Shown here piece by piece: positions 39,183-52,379 of a stretch of 64,000 nucleotides of DNA. A program made the position numbers and the translations under genes. Origin of the DNA: Perca fluviatilis. Its lineage: Eukaryota; Chordata; Actinopteri; Perciformes; Percidae. The stretch covers positions 7,088,249-7,152,248 of the forward strand of contig NC_053126.1 of NCBI RefSeq assembly GCF_010015445.1. The letters run 5' to 3'. Each line of letters opens with the position of its first letter. Within the stretch, counting starts at the first letter, position 1. The notes under the pieces were generated by a model. It saw only the letters and a program-made list of their open reading frames with translations, was not told the DNA's origin and did not search any database.

Positions 39183-40689
39183 GGGATGCTTCAATGTAGG
39201 AGTTTAAATATTTCTGCCAAATCCTGTTCCGGTAGCGACCACAAGTTGGTGTGTGTAGACAGATTTCTTTGACATGTGTGTGTTCATGTCTTTTCACCTC
39301 ATGAGCCAGAAAAATGTGCTGATTGATTCCTTCCTCTCCTGCACACCTGTCCTGGAAAATAATGTTTAATTTAGGCTGCCACTGCCTGAATTATACCCAG
39401 CTGTCCCAAGGCATCTTCAGAAGCGTGTGTGCTTGTTAAGTCTGAATGATTGTGCGGCTGGCTGTGATCGCCTGTGTGTAGGTGTGTGGGTTTCTTTACA
39501 CAACTGTGTATGTGTTTGCATTGGTGCGTGCGCATGCGTGCATGTGTGTGTGTCTGTTTGTTTCTCTGCTGCTTCTCAAGGACAAGACCACCTCCTGCTT
39601 GTTTCTGTTCCTCTGAAAAATAAGGGAACATTTGTGCTGCTAAAGCTCCAGTGATGAGCAACTACAAACAGGGAGTGATATGAGGGCTGATGAGAGAGGC
39701 TGCCAAGCTTCACACACTAATGATTAAATACATCCCACCTTGAAAATTCAAGGATTGATCAGAAAACAAAAAGGTAGGAAAATAAAAAAATAAAATAGTG
39801 AATAGTGAATAGGGACAAAAAGACATGACTTTTCCAGCATATGATATTTCATAAATCAGATCATGTGTTTCTTGTTGGTGGATGATCAGAAGGTAGAGAG
39901 AGAGTAAATGCTGTGATGCTAATTCATCTGTCAATCTATTTTACTGTACAAGTGTTACAAATTGAAACACCTTGAATCACGCCTGTGTTAAGAAGTAGGC
40001 AAATGTCCCCTATGGGTTGCAAACCTTTTGGGCTTTTGTGTTAGAAGTGTCTACCTGTGACCCCCTTGAGATAAGGTTCTGGCCTGGAGTTTCATTTGAA
40101 GAAGAAGTAAACATATCCAGTATCTACTATCTGACCTTGATGAAAATCATGTCTATTGAAAAGTTCCCATCATATCAAGTAATATCTGTATAATTAAATC
40201 CTACAATCTCAAACCCCTTCAAATCAAGTGAACAAATGAGCAGGTAGCCGGGAGAATTTCATTCAGTTTCATTTTCTAGAAATGTCTGTCTCTCGAAACA
40301 AGAAATAAGAAGGCAGATTGCTGCTGTATAATGAAGAAAAATAAAACTTGATTTTAGAAAAATTGATTTACATTGGAATCAAGTAGAACTATTTTCACTT
40401 CAGTGTGATTACTTCACTTGTTTGTAAAGCAGACGACTTAAAGGACTCAAGTTACAAGCAAAAATACTTTGCGGAAAAGAAGATTTATTTTAGTGTACTT
40501 CTGACCCTTCAGATTTATCATGGGAGACCCACTACTCTCTTTTATTGTTGTTAAGAGAGATGTGTAATGTGTTAAAGTTTCCAAATTTAAGAACAGTTTG
40601 ATTGTAACTGAGAAGATTGTAAGTGATAAGGTGGTGTGGAATAGTTTAGGTAAAACTAGCAAAAGCAATGCAGTAACATCTTTAGAAAC

Positions 40690-41455
40690 TAGTCTGCAAC
40701 CATGCTAGCAGCTCTGTGAGGCTGTACTTGCGCACAGTGGTGCTTTAAGCTAAATGGTAACATTAGCATGCTAACATGCTTATGTGTAGCAGGTATAATG
40801 TTTACACTTTTAGTTTAGCATGTTAGAATGCTAACATTCACATTAAACACAAAGTACATCTTTATTAATACTAATAAAGTAGATGTACATTTTTATTCCC
40901 AACTTGTATACGTTTGTAGATTCTTTCCTTTGTATTTTTTATCTCTTTTCTTTGAATATTTGTTCTTGCATTCTATCATTATTTCTTGTATATTCTTTAT
41001 TTGTGCTGTGTGTTTGATATTTTGCTGCTGTAGCACTGACATTTTCCAATTTGGGATCAATAAAGTCTATCTAATCTACTCTAATCTAAAAATGATTGGA
41101 ATGTCATCTGTCAATTTGCAGGTGTTTGGTCATCAACATATTGTAAAAACTATTGACCAAATTCAACTTCTGACCTGATGATGGCGCTAGTATCAAAATC
41201 AGGGGTGTCCCAGAGTCATTTATTTATTTCAAGGGGGGCATGAATGTCCGTACAAAATGTTATGGCAACCCATCCGATAGTTGTTGAGACATGACACTGA
41301 TACCAAAAATGGTGGCGCTAGAGGTAAAAGCAGAGGCTCACTAAATCAGCAGAATTTATCATCTGGCAACCATTAATATCTGTACAAAAGTTAATGGCAA
41401 TCCATGCAATAGTTATTGATATATTTCAGTCTGGACCTACATGGTGGACCATTGT
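40690..41455. repeat. Interspersed repeat split by a LINE 3' end
   Basis: The part at 40690-40850 (ATGCTAGCAGCTCTGTGAG, TTAGCATGCTAACATG) and the part at 41180-41455 (GATAGTTGTTGAGACATGA, ATATTTCAGTCTGGACC) belong to a fish repeat also seen at 61860-62545. They are separated by a LINE tail. Confidence 0.6.
40900..41087 (+). mobile_element. LINE 3' UTR fragment, L2-like
   Basis: It ends CCAATTTGGGATCAATAAAG followed by TCTATCTAATCTACTCTAAT, the usual 3' end of L2-type elements. The 5' boundary is unclear. Confidence 0.6.
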
Positions 41456-41746
41456 GCGGTGGTACATTAATAGACTTTGTAGTTTTTCTGTAATTTCACA
41501 CTACAGTTTGTGTACACTTGGCATGTACACTTGCCATGCATGTTGCCAACTTTTCCAACAGTTTCAGCGTCTTGTGTCACTTGATTTTACTCACTAAGAC
41601 CCCACTAATTAAAAGCAGATGGTACGGCATGGTGCGCTTGGACAAACTTTGTGTATTGCATGGCATATGTTGTGTTATTGGGTGTCCAAACTAAAAGCCT
41701 GCTCATAACATCAGCACACAATGCCAGAGCAGCCATTAGTCAGTGC

Positions 41747-41749
<3 letters not shown>

Positions 41750-41839
<90 letters not shown>
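41750..41839. repeat. (AC)45 microsatellite
   Basis: Uninterrupted. Confidence 0.98.
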
Positions 41840-41843
<4 letters not shown>

Positions 41844-41937
41844 TTTCTCACACTGTCTGCTTTTGTTTAGGTTGAACACACGGTGTCCGCCATTATTTTC
41901 CCTGCCAGCAACATCAGTCAACGCCCCACACGCAAGA

Positions 41938-41940
<3 letters not shown>

Positions 41941-41992
<52 letters not shown>
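41941..41992. repeat. (AC)26 microsatellite
   Basis: Uninterrupted. Confidence 0.98.
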
Positions 41993-41994
<2 letters not shown>

Positions 41995-41999
41995 AGGTT

Positions 42000-42275
42000 T
42001 GTGGCACTATCTTTGTGGGGACCTACCATTGACATAATGCATTCCCTAGCCCCTTACCCTAACCATCACAACTAAATGCCTAACCTTAACCCTTACCCTC
42101 ACACTAACCATAACCTAATTCTATCCTTAATCCTTCAACCAAGTCTTAATTTTCAAACAGCCCTTTAAACTTATGGGGTCCAGCATTTTGGCCCCACAAA
42201 GCTGTCCAGGCCCCACAAGTATACTGGACTCCCAGTCTTTGGACCCCACGAATATAGTTAAACAAGAACACCCAC
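42000..42275 (+). repeat. Unclassified fish repeat bounded by CA microsatellites
   Basis: It begins TTGTGGCACTATCTTTGTGG and contains AACCTTAACCCTTACC phrases and CCCCACAAAG blocks. CA arrays abut both sides (41941-41992 and 42284-42385). I recall this as a widespread fish repeat; no terminal inverted repeat is seen. Confidence 0.6.
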
Positions 42276-42281
42276 ACATAT

Positions 42282-42387
<106 letters not shown>

Positions 42388-42984
42388 GTCATGCCATTCA
42401 TGATGTGGTGTGACAGGCAGACAGACAGGCAGGTTCACAGTAGACAAGACAAAGGTTCCTGGCTCGTAGTCACTGACATAAAAACTATTTCTATACTATT
42501 TTTTTCCTTATTGATTTTGTCTTCAGTCCACTCACTCTATTCGAGTTAGTGCTTACCGACTTTCTGTCATTTCTACATGGCAGCCATCATCTACCATACG
42601 GAGTCATTTTATCATAAACCTGCAGTGTTTCAAATAACTATTCTGCTTGAGGTCTGTATTCTAAATGGAGTTAATTTAATGTTAAAAATGTGCACTACTA
42701 CATTTTGAAAACCGATAATCGTGTAAGTCATTTTGCTGGTAAAATTGACAACCATTTCCTCGCTACAACTTCTCAATTATGAGGATTTGCTGTTGTTGTT
42801 GTTTTTTTTCTTTCTTATGTTGATAGTAAACTAAATATCTTTGGGTTTTGGGATGTTACTCAGACAAAACGTGTCACCAAGGGCTGTAGGATATTTTGAT
42901 GGACTTTCCTCCCCTAAATGGTTTATTACGTTGTCAAGAAAATAATCATCAGATTAATCACTTGATCTTTTGGAACTAACATTT

Positions 42985-43312
42985 GAGCGCTCCGTGCCGA
43001 GGCTCTGGAACATTCTACCCCAGGAAAAGTCTGCTGAGTCAGTGATCTCCCTTCTGAAAACATAGCCGACTTTTATCGGAGAGACTTTCCTGATTTACTT
43101 GAGTTTTAATTTCCTTTGAACTGTCTCTCATTCCCTTTAAAACATGTTTTTTTTGTTTACACTGTATTGATTTTCATACCCAAAATCATTTTATTTTTAT
43201 TTTTTAAAGCTGATGATTTTATGACTTGACTGTTTTATTTCGCTGCCTTGTGAAGCACTTTGTAATGTGGATTTTGAAGTGCTCTATAAATGAAAAGATT
43301 ATTATTATTTAG
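42985..43312 (+). mobile_element. Degenerate LINE 3' end
   Basis: A decayed reading (RLWNILPQEKSAESV) is followed by a 3' UTR ending AAGCACTTTGTAATGTGG then TGAAGTGCTCTATAAATG and an ATT-rich tail. This is typical of fish non-LTR retrotransposons. The clade is not assigned. Confidence 0.5.
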
Positions 43313-44801
43313 TTCACCTTATACCATGTGATAGTTCCTAATACCTTAAAAGCATTTCAGTAGACTGAATAATGGAGGCAAAAAATGAAACTAGTGACAT
43401 GCCTGTTTTGCACAGTGTTAATGTAAGTTAATCAAAGTGTTGCTTTGTTCAAAAGCCACCAAAAAAAAAAGCCACCAACATACTTAGAGTGAGCAAACAG
43501 GCACTACTTTCAAATGACATCTTTCCACCCACTCTAATTCATTAATGGACTGCACAAGAAAGAACAAAGTAAAATGTAATAGTACAGAGGCTGCAGCCGC
43601 TGCCTTTTCTGTCCTGATCAATAAAACAAATCCATTGTGTTTGTCCCCATCATGCTTGTAATTCTTCCTCTGTGAATGTTAAGTTAAGCGTGTCTTTGAG
43701 AGCGAGAGACTATTTAAAGGATTTCATGTTGATTGGGGGAGTGGGGGGGGGATAAGCAATGCAAGCACTCTTGGAAAAAGAGGCTTAATAGCACAAGAGC
43801 AGCAAAGAATGACTGAGTGATAAAAACAGAAGGAGTAAGGGAGTGCAGCGAGGGCTGAGGGTGGTGGTTTCATCTTCACACCCTGAATGTAACTCCTCTC
43901 CTCCTTCCCTTCCTCCATATGCTTATCGCAATGTCTCCATCACTTTGTTAGCCCTCTTCCTCTCTCAAAAGGTTAATTTGTGGTTTCTAGAGGGGGTTTT
44001 AACCATCTGGTCACACATTCTGTTGTAGTGTATATTTAAATATATCAACGTATCTGAATATGGTCGTTTTATTCTATAATTACATACAATGAGAAAATAC
44101 CATTTTCAGTTGTTTTAGCATGCAGAGAGATGTAGGATCTCCACATAAGGGAAGAAGAGAAATTGAGTGACACAAAAAGACACACGTGTAGCCCAGCTTA
44201 TATGCCAAAGCGTGTCCAGACATACGTTTTAAAACATTAATACACCTCCATTTATGAATGAATCCTGACAATTGCTGTGCAACAGCAGTCCAAACTTTGT
44301 TCCCAGCAAGTAGCAGTACAAGACTTTTCAAAACAAGATTTCCAGAAGCTTCAAGTGAAGGAAATATCTCAATGTTTCACAATTGCCAATGTTGACTTAT
44401 ATAATTTGAACACCGAAAGAATAGCTCAATGTGTTCTGCAATTTGATAAGAGAAACCACATAGCAATTTTACAGATGGCAGTTTAAAGCTCAGAAGTTAT
44501 GCATTACACACACACTCTTTGATTTAAAATGACGCAAAATGCTAAATGTTGTCCCGCTTTCTTTGGATTCACAGGAATTGGAATCAAATGCCTAAACTGG
44601 TGGCACAGACACTCTTAGCTGTGCTCCAAAATATTAATAAGAAAGAAAACACTCCACACTCTAAAATCTCATTAACGTGTGTGAAAAGGACCTGGCATGT
44701 CACATCCCTGCATGAAATGTAAACTGAGATCAGCTTTGAAATGAAAGTGCATTTAGAATTTTCCCTAAAAATGAAGAAGGCATGAAATATGGTGTCAAAT
44801 A

Positions 44802-45045
44802 TGGCTGTGACAGTGGATCGGTGGTTCACACGGTCACTGGGTCTGAACCTGAAACCTGACAGGGCTCTTTCAGTGTGATGTCTGTATGGGTTTCCTTGGG
44901 GTGCTTCGGTTTCCTCCCACAGTCCACAGACATGCAGATTAGGTGAACTGTACGCTATGAACTGCCCATAGCTGTGGATGTGAGTCTGTTTATGGGTGTT
45001 AGCCCTGAGACAGTGTGTCCAGGCAGTAACCTGGCTCTCACATGC
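44802..45045 (+). mobile_element. tRNA-derived SINE, HE1/DANA-like
   Basis: A degraded tRNA-like head (box B-like GGGTCTGAACC) is followed by the core phrase GGTTTCCTCCCACAGTCCAC then AGACATGCAGATTAGGTGAA and TGCCCATAGCTGTGGATGTG, which matches the central domain of HE1/DANA SINEs of fish. It is strongly diverged. Confidence 0.7.
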
Positions 45046-45348
45046 TGATACAGACTCTGTAGGGGGGAGAAGTCCCTACCACCCTGCTTCAGTTTTGTGC
45101 AATAAACTGAAAATAAAATCAATGTCTGCAAAAGAGAATGTCTTATGTGTTCAGTGTTCATACATTGTTTCTCCATAAAGACCGTCAGTGTTTGTGTGTG
45201 TGCAGAAAACATGTGAGGAGACTATATGTACTCCATGCATGTCTGCATGTGCTCTGACTGTTGTTGCATGAACATAGAGTGTGCATAGAGAGGCAGAGGA
45301 ATTTGGGGGGAGAGGAGGAAGAAAATCTAGCTAAGCATAAAGACTTGA

Positions 45349-45370
45349 GTTAGGGTTAGGGTTAGGGTTG
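45349..45370 (+). repeat. Short telomere-like (TTAGGG)n run
   Basis: About three and a half TTAGGG units (GTTAGGGTTAGGGTTAGGG). Confidence 0.9.
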
Positions 45371-45439
45371 ACTTGACGAGTCTGACTTGACAAAAGAAAC
45401 ATTCATTCAGTTCCAGTTCGTAACATCTCCCAACTAATC

Positions 45440-45695
45440 CTGGGACATTGCTCGTCGTCCTCCCGCATTCTTTATATACGTTTGCGATATATAATATAGT
45501 CATCCTAAATTTCTATATATATTTTGTTGCATTTTGTACACACAACACCTATTGTATGTCAGCCCCTTCTGAAAGAGGTATCTTAGATTTGAGGATCGAG
45601 GGTGTCTTATGCTGTACCGATTTTACAGTACAACCTCTCAAGGCAAATTTGTGAATTAGGGCTATATAAATAATATTGACTTGGCTTGACCTGAC
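45440..45695 (+). mobile_element. LINE 3' UTR remnant
   Basis: The phrases TTTTGTACACACAACACCTA, GAGGGTGTCTTATGCTGTAC and AGGGCTATATAAATAATATT, followed by TGACTTGGCTTGAC, match a common fish non-LTR element 3' end as I remember it. There is no coding part. Confidence 0.55.
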
Positions 45696-45856
45696 TCATC
45701 TATCTGGTAAATATATTTAAGGAACCCCAGGACTATATCCTGTGTAATAAATAAATATATCTTTAATCATAGAGCCAAGCAAAAATGTCATTTTATCTTT
45801 CACATTTAGTTGTTACGCCTGTTTAAGCTGTTCCTTCCTTATGCATCTTATAACAG

Positions 45857-45858
<2 letters not shown>

Positions 45859-45897
<39 letters not shown>
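45859..45897. repeat. (CA)n microsatellite
   Basis: About 19 units. Confidence 0.97.
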
Positions 45898-45900
<3 letters not shown>

Positions 45901-46344
45901 CTATACCATTAGCGGGCTGTGGGCATGAAATGTAGGTTTCATTAGAGGATCTCATCCCTCGACCTCTCCCACTGGGAACCCATTCTATTAACCCAGATCT
46001 ATAATTGACTTCTTCTTTTAAACATACATAGCTGACAGAGAGACAAAGACACAGGGAGGGACTGGCAGGAGGTAAAATAGGAATGTTGGGCTGATTGCTG
46101 CAGACACAGAGTGATTATGAAGAATAAATCTGCTTTCTGTCTATTGTGTCTTCCTCTATAGCTGCATCTATCTGGTGTCCTTCAAAACCATCTCCTGCTG
46201 TGCTGTTCCTTCATGTATGTGACCCATGTGAAAGAACTCACTCAACATTATCAGCTTCAAGGACTCAGAGAAAGGCTCAGGATTGGCCAATGCATGAGGA
46301 GTCATTTTATTCCAATGTAGAGGAATGTTATTATAGCACTGACG

Positions 46345-46580
46345 TAGGCCTGCAACTAATGATTATTTCAATCATTGATTCATCTGACTATTATTGTCTC
46401 AAATAATCGATAATTTGGCCTATGAAAGGTCGGAAAAATTATAAAAATGTGATGGGTACTTAAAATAGTCAAAACCCCAGAATTATTCAGTTTACTACAG
46501 AATAAGACAAATAAAAGCAACAAATGTTCACATTCGAGAAGCTGGAACCAGATAATTTTTGACAACTTCTTGTCAACTTT
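46345..46580. repeat. Interspersed repeat, TGCAACTAATGATTATT type
   Basis: The opening TAGGCCTGCAACTAATGATT, then ATAATCGATAATTTGGCC and CACATTCGAGAAGCTGGAAC, matches a common fish repeat from memory. The right boundary is unclear and the superfamily is not assigned. Confidence 0.55.
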
Positions 46581-47216
46581 CTTTTTTATTTTATTTAGTC
46601 ATTTATGTATTTTTGTTGATTACAGCTTAATACTGACACTTTTGGCTCCAAAAATAATAAATACAATACACGTTTATATAAATATCTGGTTACTATATTA
46701 GCAGAGCATTAGTCCTGAATTTGGAAATTAAATGGTGACACTTGAAAATGTTCTATAATATAAGGATCTACCTCATTTACCATCATTACCATCATTTGGA
46801 TAGTCTTCTCTTGGAAATACAGAAAAATTATAATGAAAGAAAAAGCTTTTTTTCCCCTTTTGGCAGAATAGCAAAGCTGAATCTTAAAACAGTATGACTA
46901 TGCTTAACCATTCATTGCTGTAATTAACTATTTCATAGATAGATAATGCTGGAGGACACCTAAATATGTTCATGATTAAGCTGAAAATATTTTGTTCAAG
47001 TTCACATAGCCGTTACTGTGCAGGTGTGCGTGGGTCAAAACGTGTCAAAATCTGACACTGTTAAGGAAAAACTCAGGAGCAGCACAACCCATTTCACGTA
47101 CATGAAGAAGACACTCAATTGAGGAGACAATGTGCAGTGCCGTCCCAACTCTCTGAAGTTCCTGTCTTCCTGAAGGTGCATTTAAACTCATGCTGGAGGC
47201 GTTACGTTTAGCTTAG

Positions 47217-47590
47217 TCTCGCATAGTCCACACAGCATTCCGGGATGGGAGAAAAACGTGCTCTGGTTTTTTGGCATTTCTTTAAACCAATCAAAATCGC
47301 GTTGGGCGGTGCTAAGCACCGGGAAAAACCTCGGGAAGGAACTTGTTTTGGTGGAACACGTGTACGTTGAAAAGTTGTTTTAGTCGTGCAACAGAAAACT
47401 CAGATTGGACAGATAGTCTAGCTAGCTGTCTGGATTTACCTTGCAGAGATCTGAGAAAAAATCGACCAGTTTAAAATGGCAACACAAAGGAAGCCCAAGG
47501 CAACAGATATCCGGCCTAAATAAGTGAAATCCGGCAGAATTTCCATCAGCAACGGAGCAGTCCCGGAAGTGGAACGTCAAGGACATAGAT
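47217..47590 (+). repeat. Unclassified fish interspersed repeat, copy 1
   Basis: Landmarks are AGTCCACACAGCATTCCGGG, CATTTCTTTAAACCAATCA, TTGGGCGGTGCTAAG, AGATAGTCTAGCTAGCTGTC and CCCGGAAGTGGAACGTC. A related inverted copy lies at 57325-57765. Confidence 0.65.
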
Positions 47591-50500
47591 TAAGTTTAGC
47601 TGAACCTTCAAAGTAAATATTGCAGACTCCCAAATACCTCAGCACATAATACACATAGCACACACAAAATGTGCTATGTGTTTAGTTTCACAATGGCCTT
47701 GGCAGGCTGAGCAGCTTTGTCCTATCATACAGTTGTTACATCTCCCGTCTTCCATGGAGGCACAAAGTTGAACAACTCCTCTGGGTTAGGAGGTTATTTT
47801 GGACACTGCCTGAATGAGACCTGGGGCACTGTCTCATCTTACATAGCATGAGTTCGTAAGCTGTAAATTCCCCCACTGACACCATTATTAAAAAATTTTC
47901 ACCCTGGTGTTTTCCTAATGCTCCATGACCAAGTCAGAGAGCTTTTATGATCAAATTATAGAATGGTTTCCTGGTTTGGTAATTTTGCAATGAGGCAACT
48001 ATTTAAATATAATTTCATCATTTTGAACAGGTGTTTATTACAAAACTTCATTATATTCAAGGAATTACATAACCAGTGGAAACCCCCCGGTGTTTGAAAG
48101 CTGTGCATTGTGAGCCAGGTTACCTGTCTTCCTGTCTCCTATATTTAAACGTGCAGCTACTTAGGAGCTGAGATATACGACATTCCCACTGTGCAGGAAC
48201 CGAGGTCGTAAGACCATGAACTCATTAAGGAAATGACAAGGTGGGTTGGTGAGGCCCCGTAATTAAGAGCAAGGGCCCCCTGGGTGGAGTGGCATTTAAA
48301 TAGGATGTACAGAGCCGAATGGAGAGAGAGACACAGTGGGAGAAAGAGAGTTAAATGTATGCCAAATATAGCAATAGAAATATAGTGCCAGAAAAAGAGG
48401 AGGTGGCATTCAGAAGAAATAGGTAGAAGAGATATATAAAGATGTGGAATCACATCTGAAACTTGTGGACTGACTCAGCTGTTGTAATGTCAAGGGGTCA
48501 ACACAAAAATTATAACTATGTGGGAAATAGGACAGGTTGATTTTCTTTGAGCCCAAATAAAAAAAAGACAAAGTACTGATTTAATGTAAAGTTCTGACCC
48601 TACAAACGAGCAGCATAAGAAAGGGGATACAGTATCTGTTTATGGCCTTGAAGCCAAATTTTGTTGCAAAGCATGATGGGAACAATTTAAAGGTATCCTA
48701 GTAGTGATATGGATGGAGTCATGCTTTTACGAGCAATTCCCTGTTTTATTTGTATCAAGCAAAAGAATGCACATGCATTTACACAAGCACATTTGCAGAG
48801 AGAACACCCTGCCGTTGGTTTCATGCTATTCCACTGATCAACAGCTAGGGGCGGTAATGCCCAAAGAAATGCAGCAATGTTCCCGCAAAAGGCACAGAAG
48901 ACGAAGACTAGGCAAGGATACTGGCAGAATATTTTGGTGAGAAACACATACTCTAAACCCTAACTTTGTTTCACTCAGAGGAACTTGCATCAAGGAATTG
49001 GCCATTTGTGTCAAATGGTTAGAATTAGAGTTAGATCTGGTGGGAAAAAAGCCATACTCTCTGCAGGGCCTTTCAAAGAAGCAGCAATGGCGATTCTGCT
49101 ATCGTTAGTTGAGTTAACATGTGCAAACTGGACTGGAAATACACAGTGCTTTGGTGGTGAAGTTTGGGTGAGAAAACAATTCATAAAATTTGAAATATGT
49201 GGTCTTTCAATGCATTTTGTGTCAAAGCAATACAAGAAGGGTCAGGTTGCAATGGCTCCACTGTACACCTATATGAATATTATTGGATGTTATTAGCCAC
49301 GGAGCTGTGGATGAGCCAGTCATTGAGAAACAGATGATGAACTAATACAACGACATTGCTTTACCGCAACTAATGCTATGTTGCATTTGTTAAATAGGAC
49401 AAATAACACATTTTAATACTTAATGGAAGCATATACTTTAAGGTATTTATATGTATATATTTTGTTTTTAAGGACTTCTCCAGACTTTCTAAGAACCTGC
49501 AGATTTTGGAGCAAGAAAAATGTAGAAAAATGGTTTAAGTGAAGATTTAGCATCTCTTTGGATACCCCGGCACTGGCCCTGACTAAAACAGAAGCTATCA
49601 AAGAAGAAGAGACTATTTGTGGTACTCCAAATGGCACTAAGATGGAGCGGAAGAAGCAGTCAGGTGAAAGAGAACAGAAAAATAAGTAAGGTTAGACAGG
49701 CAGGCATATAATAAGACAAGAGGAAATACTGCAGAGACTTTTCAGTTATACAGAACACACCAGATGAAGCCAAAGAGTGAACACCGTTTCCTCTGGAGGC
49801 GGCTCACTAAGTGTATTTCTCAGACTGAAAGGGCACTCCAGAGGGAGGTAAGGACATGCCTGAGGAACTCAAAGACCCCTGGGTTTTTTGAAAGAATGAA
49901 GTTGGCATCCTGAGAGTGCTCTTAAGACAAGGAAGGCAACTCATGTTGTCCTTTTAATAGGATAGGTGAGAGAATAGGTTTGCATTTTAAGAATATAAAT
50001 CAGAGAAAAGACACTGTTCAGCTCCTTGAGAGAGTGGATGAGATTATGATAAAAGTACCATTTAAAAGGCACTTCTTGCTGTTATAGCAGATGAGAAGGT
50101 CAGGAGAATGTTTCGAGATAATTAATAACATCAAGACAAGCACGACTTTTAACCTCCTGCTGTGTATAATATGTATGGGAAACAGATTTCATTTGATGTG
50201 ATATTATGTTGTTGTAGAGTGTGGGTTTTTTTCCTCTAATTTTCAAGATACTTAAGAAGAGATTAGGGGAACATCAGAGTTCAAGTTATGTAAGGGTTTA
50301 AACCTCTGGCAGGGCAACCAAGAGTAACAAGAGTGAAATTAGACGGTAGCTACAGAAAGACGCTACTTCAGGGCCAATATAAAATTGTAATTTATAGTGT
50401 TCTTCATGGAGAGAAAACTATAAAATGTCTCAGAGAGATGTAAATTTGAGAGACTGACCTCACCACTTACAACAAGAAATGCACAAAGTATGTTTCATCT

Positions 50501-50988
50501 AAATGTTTAGAGGTATCTGTATAATTATGCTATACAAATAAACTTAAAACACAAAATATCCTAATTTCATCTACTGTGATACACTAATAATCCTCCTTTA
50601 GCCAGTCTGCTGTACTGTACATCCCCTCCACAGCTAAGGCAGATCTAACATCTGAAGTCAACATCACATTTAATTAAAGTGTGGTGCTGCTCAGTGGCCA
50701 ATATAGGTTGTATTGGTGCAGCTACAGGTGTTACATGTCTATATTTAACGTGTACAGTATTGAGTCCAATGATGGTACGGTGCACCTGTCAAGACGGGGG
50801 AAAAAAAATGAGAAGAGAGGAAAACGATGGAGGCAGCTCAACCGTAACAGTGGTGTTGACAGCTGATGGGGGCTCATGAGCAGGACGTGTCTGTGGAGTC
50901 TCTCTCGTTCCATCTGTCTTTCACTACACTCAGTCTCCCGCTCATACACAGGCGTGCGATTTTAAACGATTCATTTATTTGTACTCAC

Positions 50989-51071
50989 ATCTGATGCAGG
51001 TCCTTTATCAGCACCTGGACAGGAGAAAGTGACGAACTCATGGCAACGCTTGTGAACCACGAAACAACACA
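50989..51071 (-). CDS. prkcb: prkcb exon 3: end of the C1A zinc finger and C1A-C1B linker
   Basis: This 83-nt exon has an acceptor TTTTTTCCACAG and a donor GTGAGT. It completes a split valine codon and encodes [17 protein letters not shown] followed by [10 protein letters not shown]. These are the last zinc ligands of C1A (Cys, Cys, His, Cys, Cys of the cysteine-rich finger) and the linker to C1B. C1A binds diacylglycerol or phorbol ester at the membrane. The first half of C1A and the pseudosubstrate belong to exons 1-2, upstream and beyond the window. The polypyrimidine tract is a (CT)n microsatellite. The sequence is almost invariant among alpha and beta PKCs; the linker PASD points to beta. 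Confidence 0.95.
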
Positions 51072-51082
51072 CTGTGGAAAAA

Positions 51083-51105
51083 AGAGAGAGAGAGAGAGAG
51101 AGAAA
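51083..51105. repeat. (AG)n forming the exon 3 pyrimidine tract
   Basis: In the transcript it is (CU)n shortly upstream of the exon 3 acceptor. Confidence 0.95.
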
Positions 51106-51334
51106 AAGAAAATGTAACTGCGCACAAAATATGTTATTCGTAATCTAAAGACATCTCTAATTCTTTCTTGCCCAGTAAGCACCTAGTTCAGCACCCAAGC
51201 CAGCTTGAGTGCTGAACAAAGCCGAGTACTCTGACATTCAACGACACAGCTGCCTACCTGAGTTTTTAATCAGAATATTTTATATATAAATATATGTTAT
51301 ATAATGTTATTTTATAAGTTTTGTAATTGCCTGT

Positions 51335-51420
51335 GCACACGCTGAGGAAGGGTGCTGCCCGAAACGTCCATTGTGTAGTAATACATTCTAATCAAATTGG
51401 AGTTCTGTCCTAATAGCTTT
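51335..51420 (+). repeat. GAGGAAGG-hairpin-GAAACG motif
   Basis: CTGAGGAAGGGTGCTGCCC is followed by GAAACGTCC. It is the same architecture as 7299-7325, with a GGGT/GCCC stem. Confidence 0.5.
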
Positions 51421-51894
51421 ACTTATAATCAGAATATCTGCAATGTATGTATTTAGTATTAAAGGGAAGCACACCATATTTATCAGGATGAAATGAGTCA
51501 AACAGCAATGTATATAAGAGTTGAAGCTCCTGATGGTCATAGCTGACAATTGGGAAGACAGACGTTATAACATGTGGAGCTTTATTAACCATTTTATATC
51601 AAGCTGCATACTGACATCAAACATGATACCAGCCCTATGTAAAGTACATCAAGGTTACCAGCATACATTCTCTCGTTCAAATGTACTATTTTAATTTGAC
51701 ATTAGGTTCAAGCACAATTAGATATGGTTTTGAGGCTTGATGAAAGCAGAGTTATTTTACTGTCTCCGCGCTGTTAGAAGTAGCACTTACTTAACCTATG
51801 AAAAGCTTTAGCGGTGGTAAATGTACAGAGGGATGCTGTGCTTCTGACTTAACACCCACACACTCCTATTGTCACTCCCGCACCGTTGACTCAT

Positions 51895-51945
51895 TGTCAG
51901 CCACTCTGGATAAGAGCACCTTCTAAATGTCCAGAATGCAATATA
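51895..51945 (+). mobile_element. SINE tail fragment
   Basis: CACTCTGGATAAGAGCACCT then TCTAAATGTCCAGAATG resembles the 3' end of the SINE at 62594-62806 (in the opposite orientation). It is a fragment only. Confidence 0.4.
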
Positions 51946-52312
51946 GAATATAACCTTATTTTATGTTACAGTATGTACCAAAATTGACTTTACTATTAAC
52001 AGGATTGCCCATGTTTACAAAGTTTGCTGTCAACAGAATTGTAACATCTGCATTTACAAAAAATTCAAGGTTGGGTTTTTACACAGATTTGTTGACGATA
52101 ACAAGTATACACATGAATGCACACGAAAGATCAAAACGGAAGCCAGCGCGATGACAATCTAAGCGAGATGAAAAGCGGAACATGGCTCCAGTTTTCAGGT
52201 TGGTATCAATCGGCGGTGCAGAAACATGTGAAAGCTCCTATGCATAGCGAGCGTGTCATCTCCACCCTGATCAATGTCAGCTCCACTGACAGGCAGAGGA
52301 AGCTGAAAATAT

Positions 52313-52321
52313 CACACACGC

Positions 52322-52378
<57 letters not shown>
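52313..52378. repeat. (CA)n microsatellite
   Basis: Two G interruptions at its left end. Confidence 0.97.
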
Positions 52379-52379
<1 letters not shown>

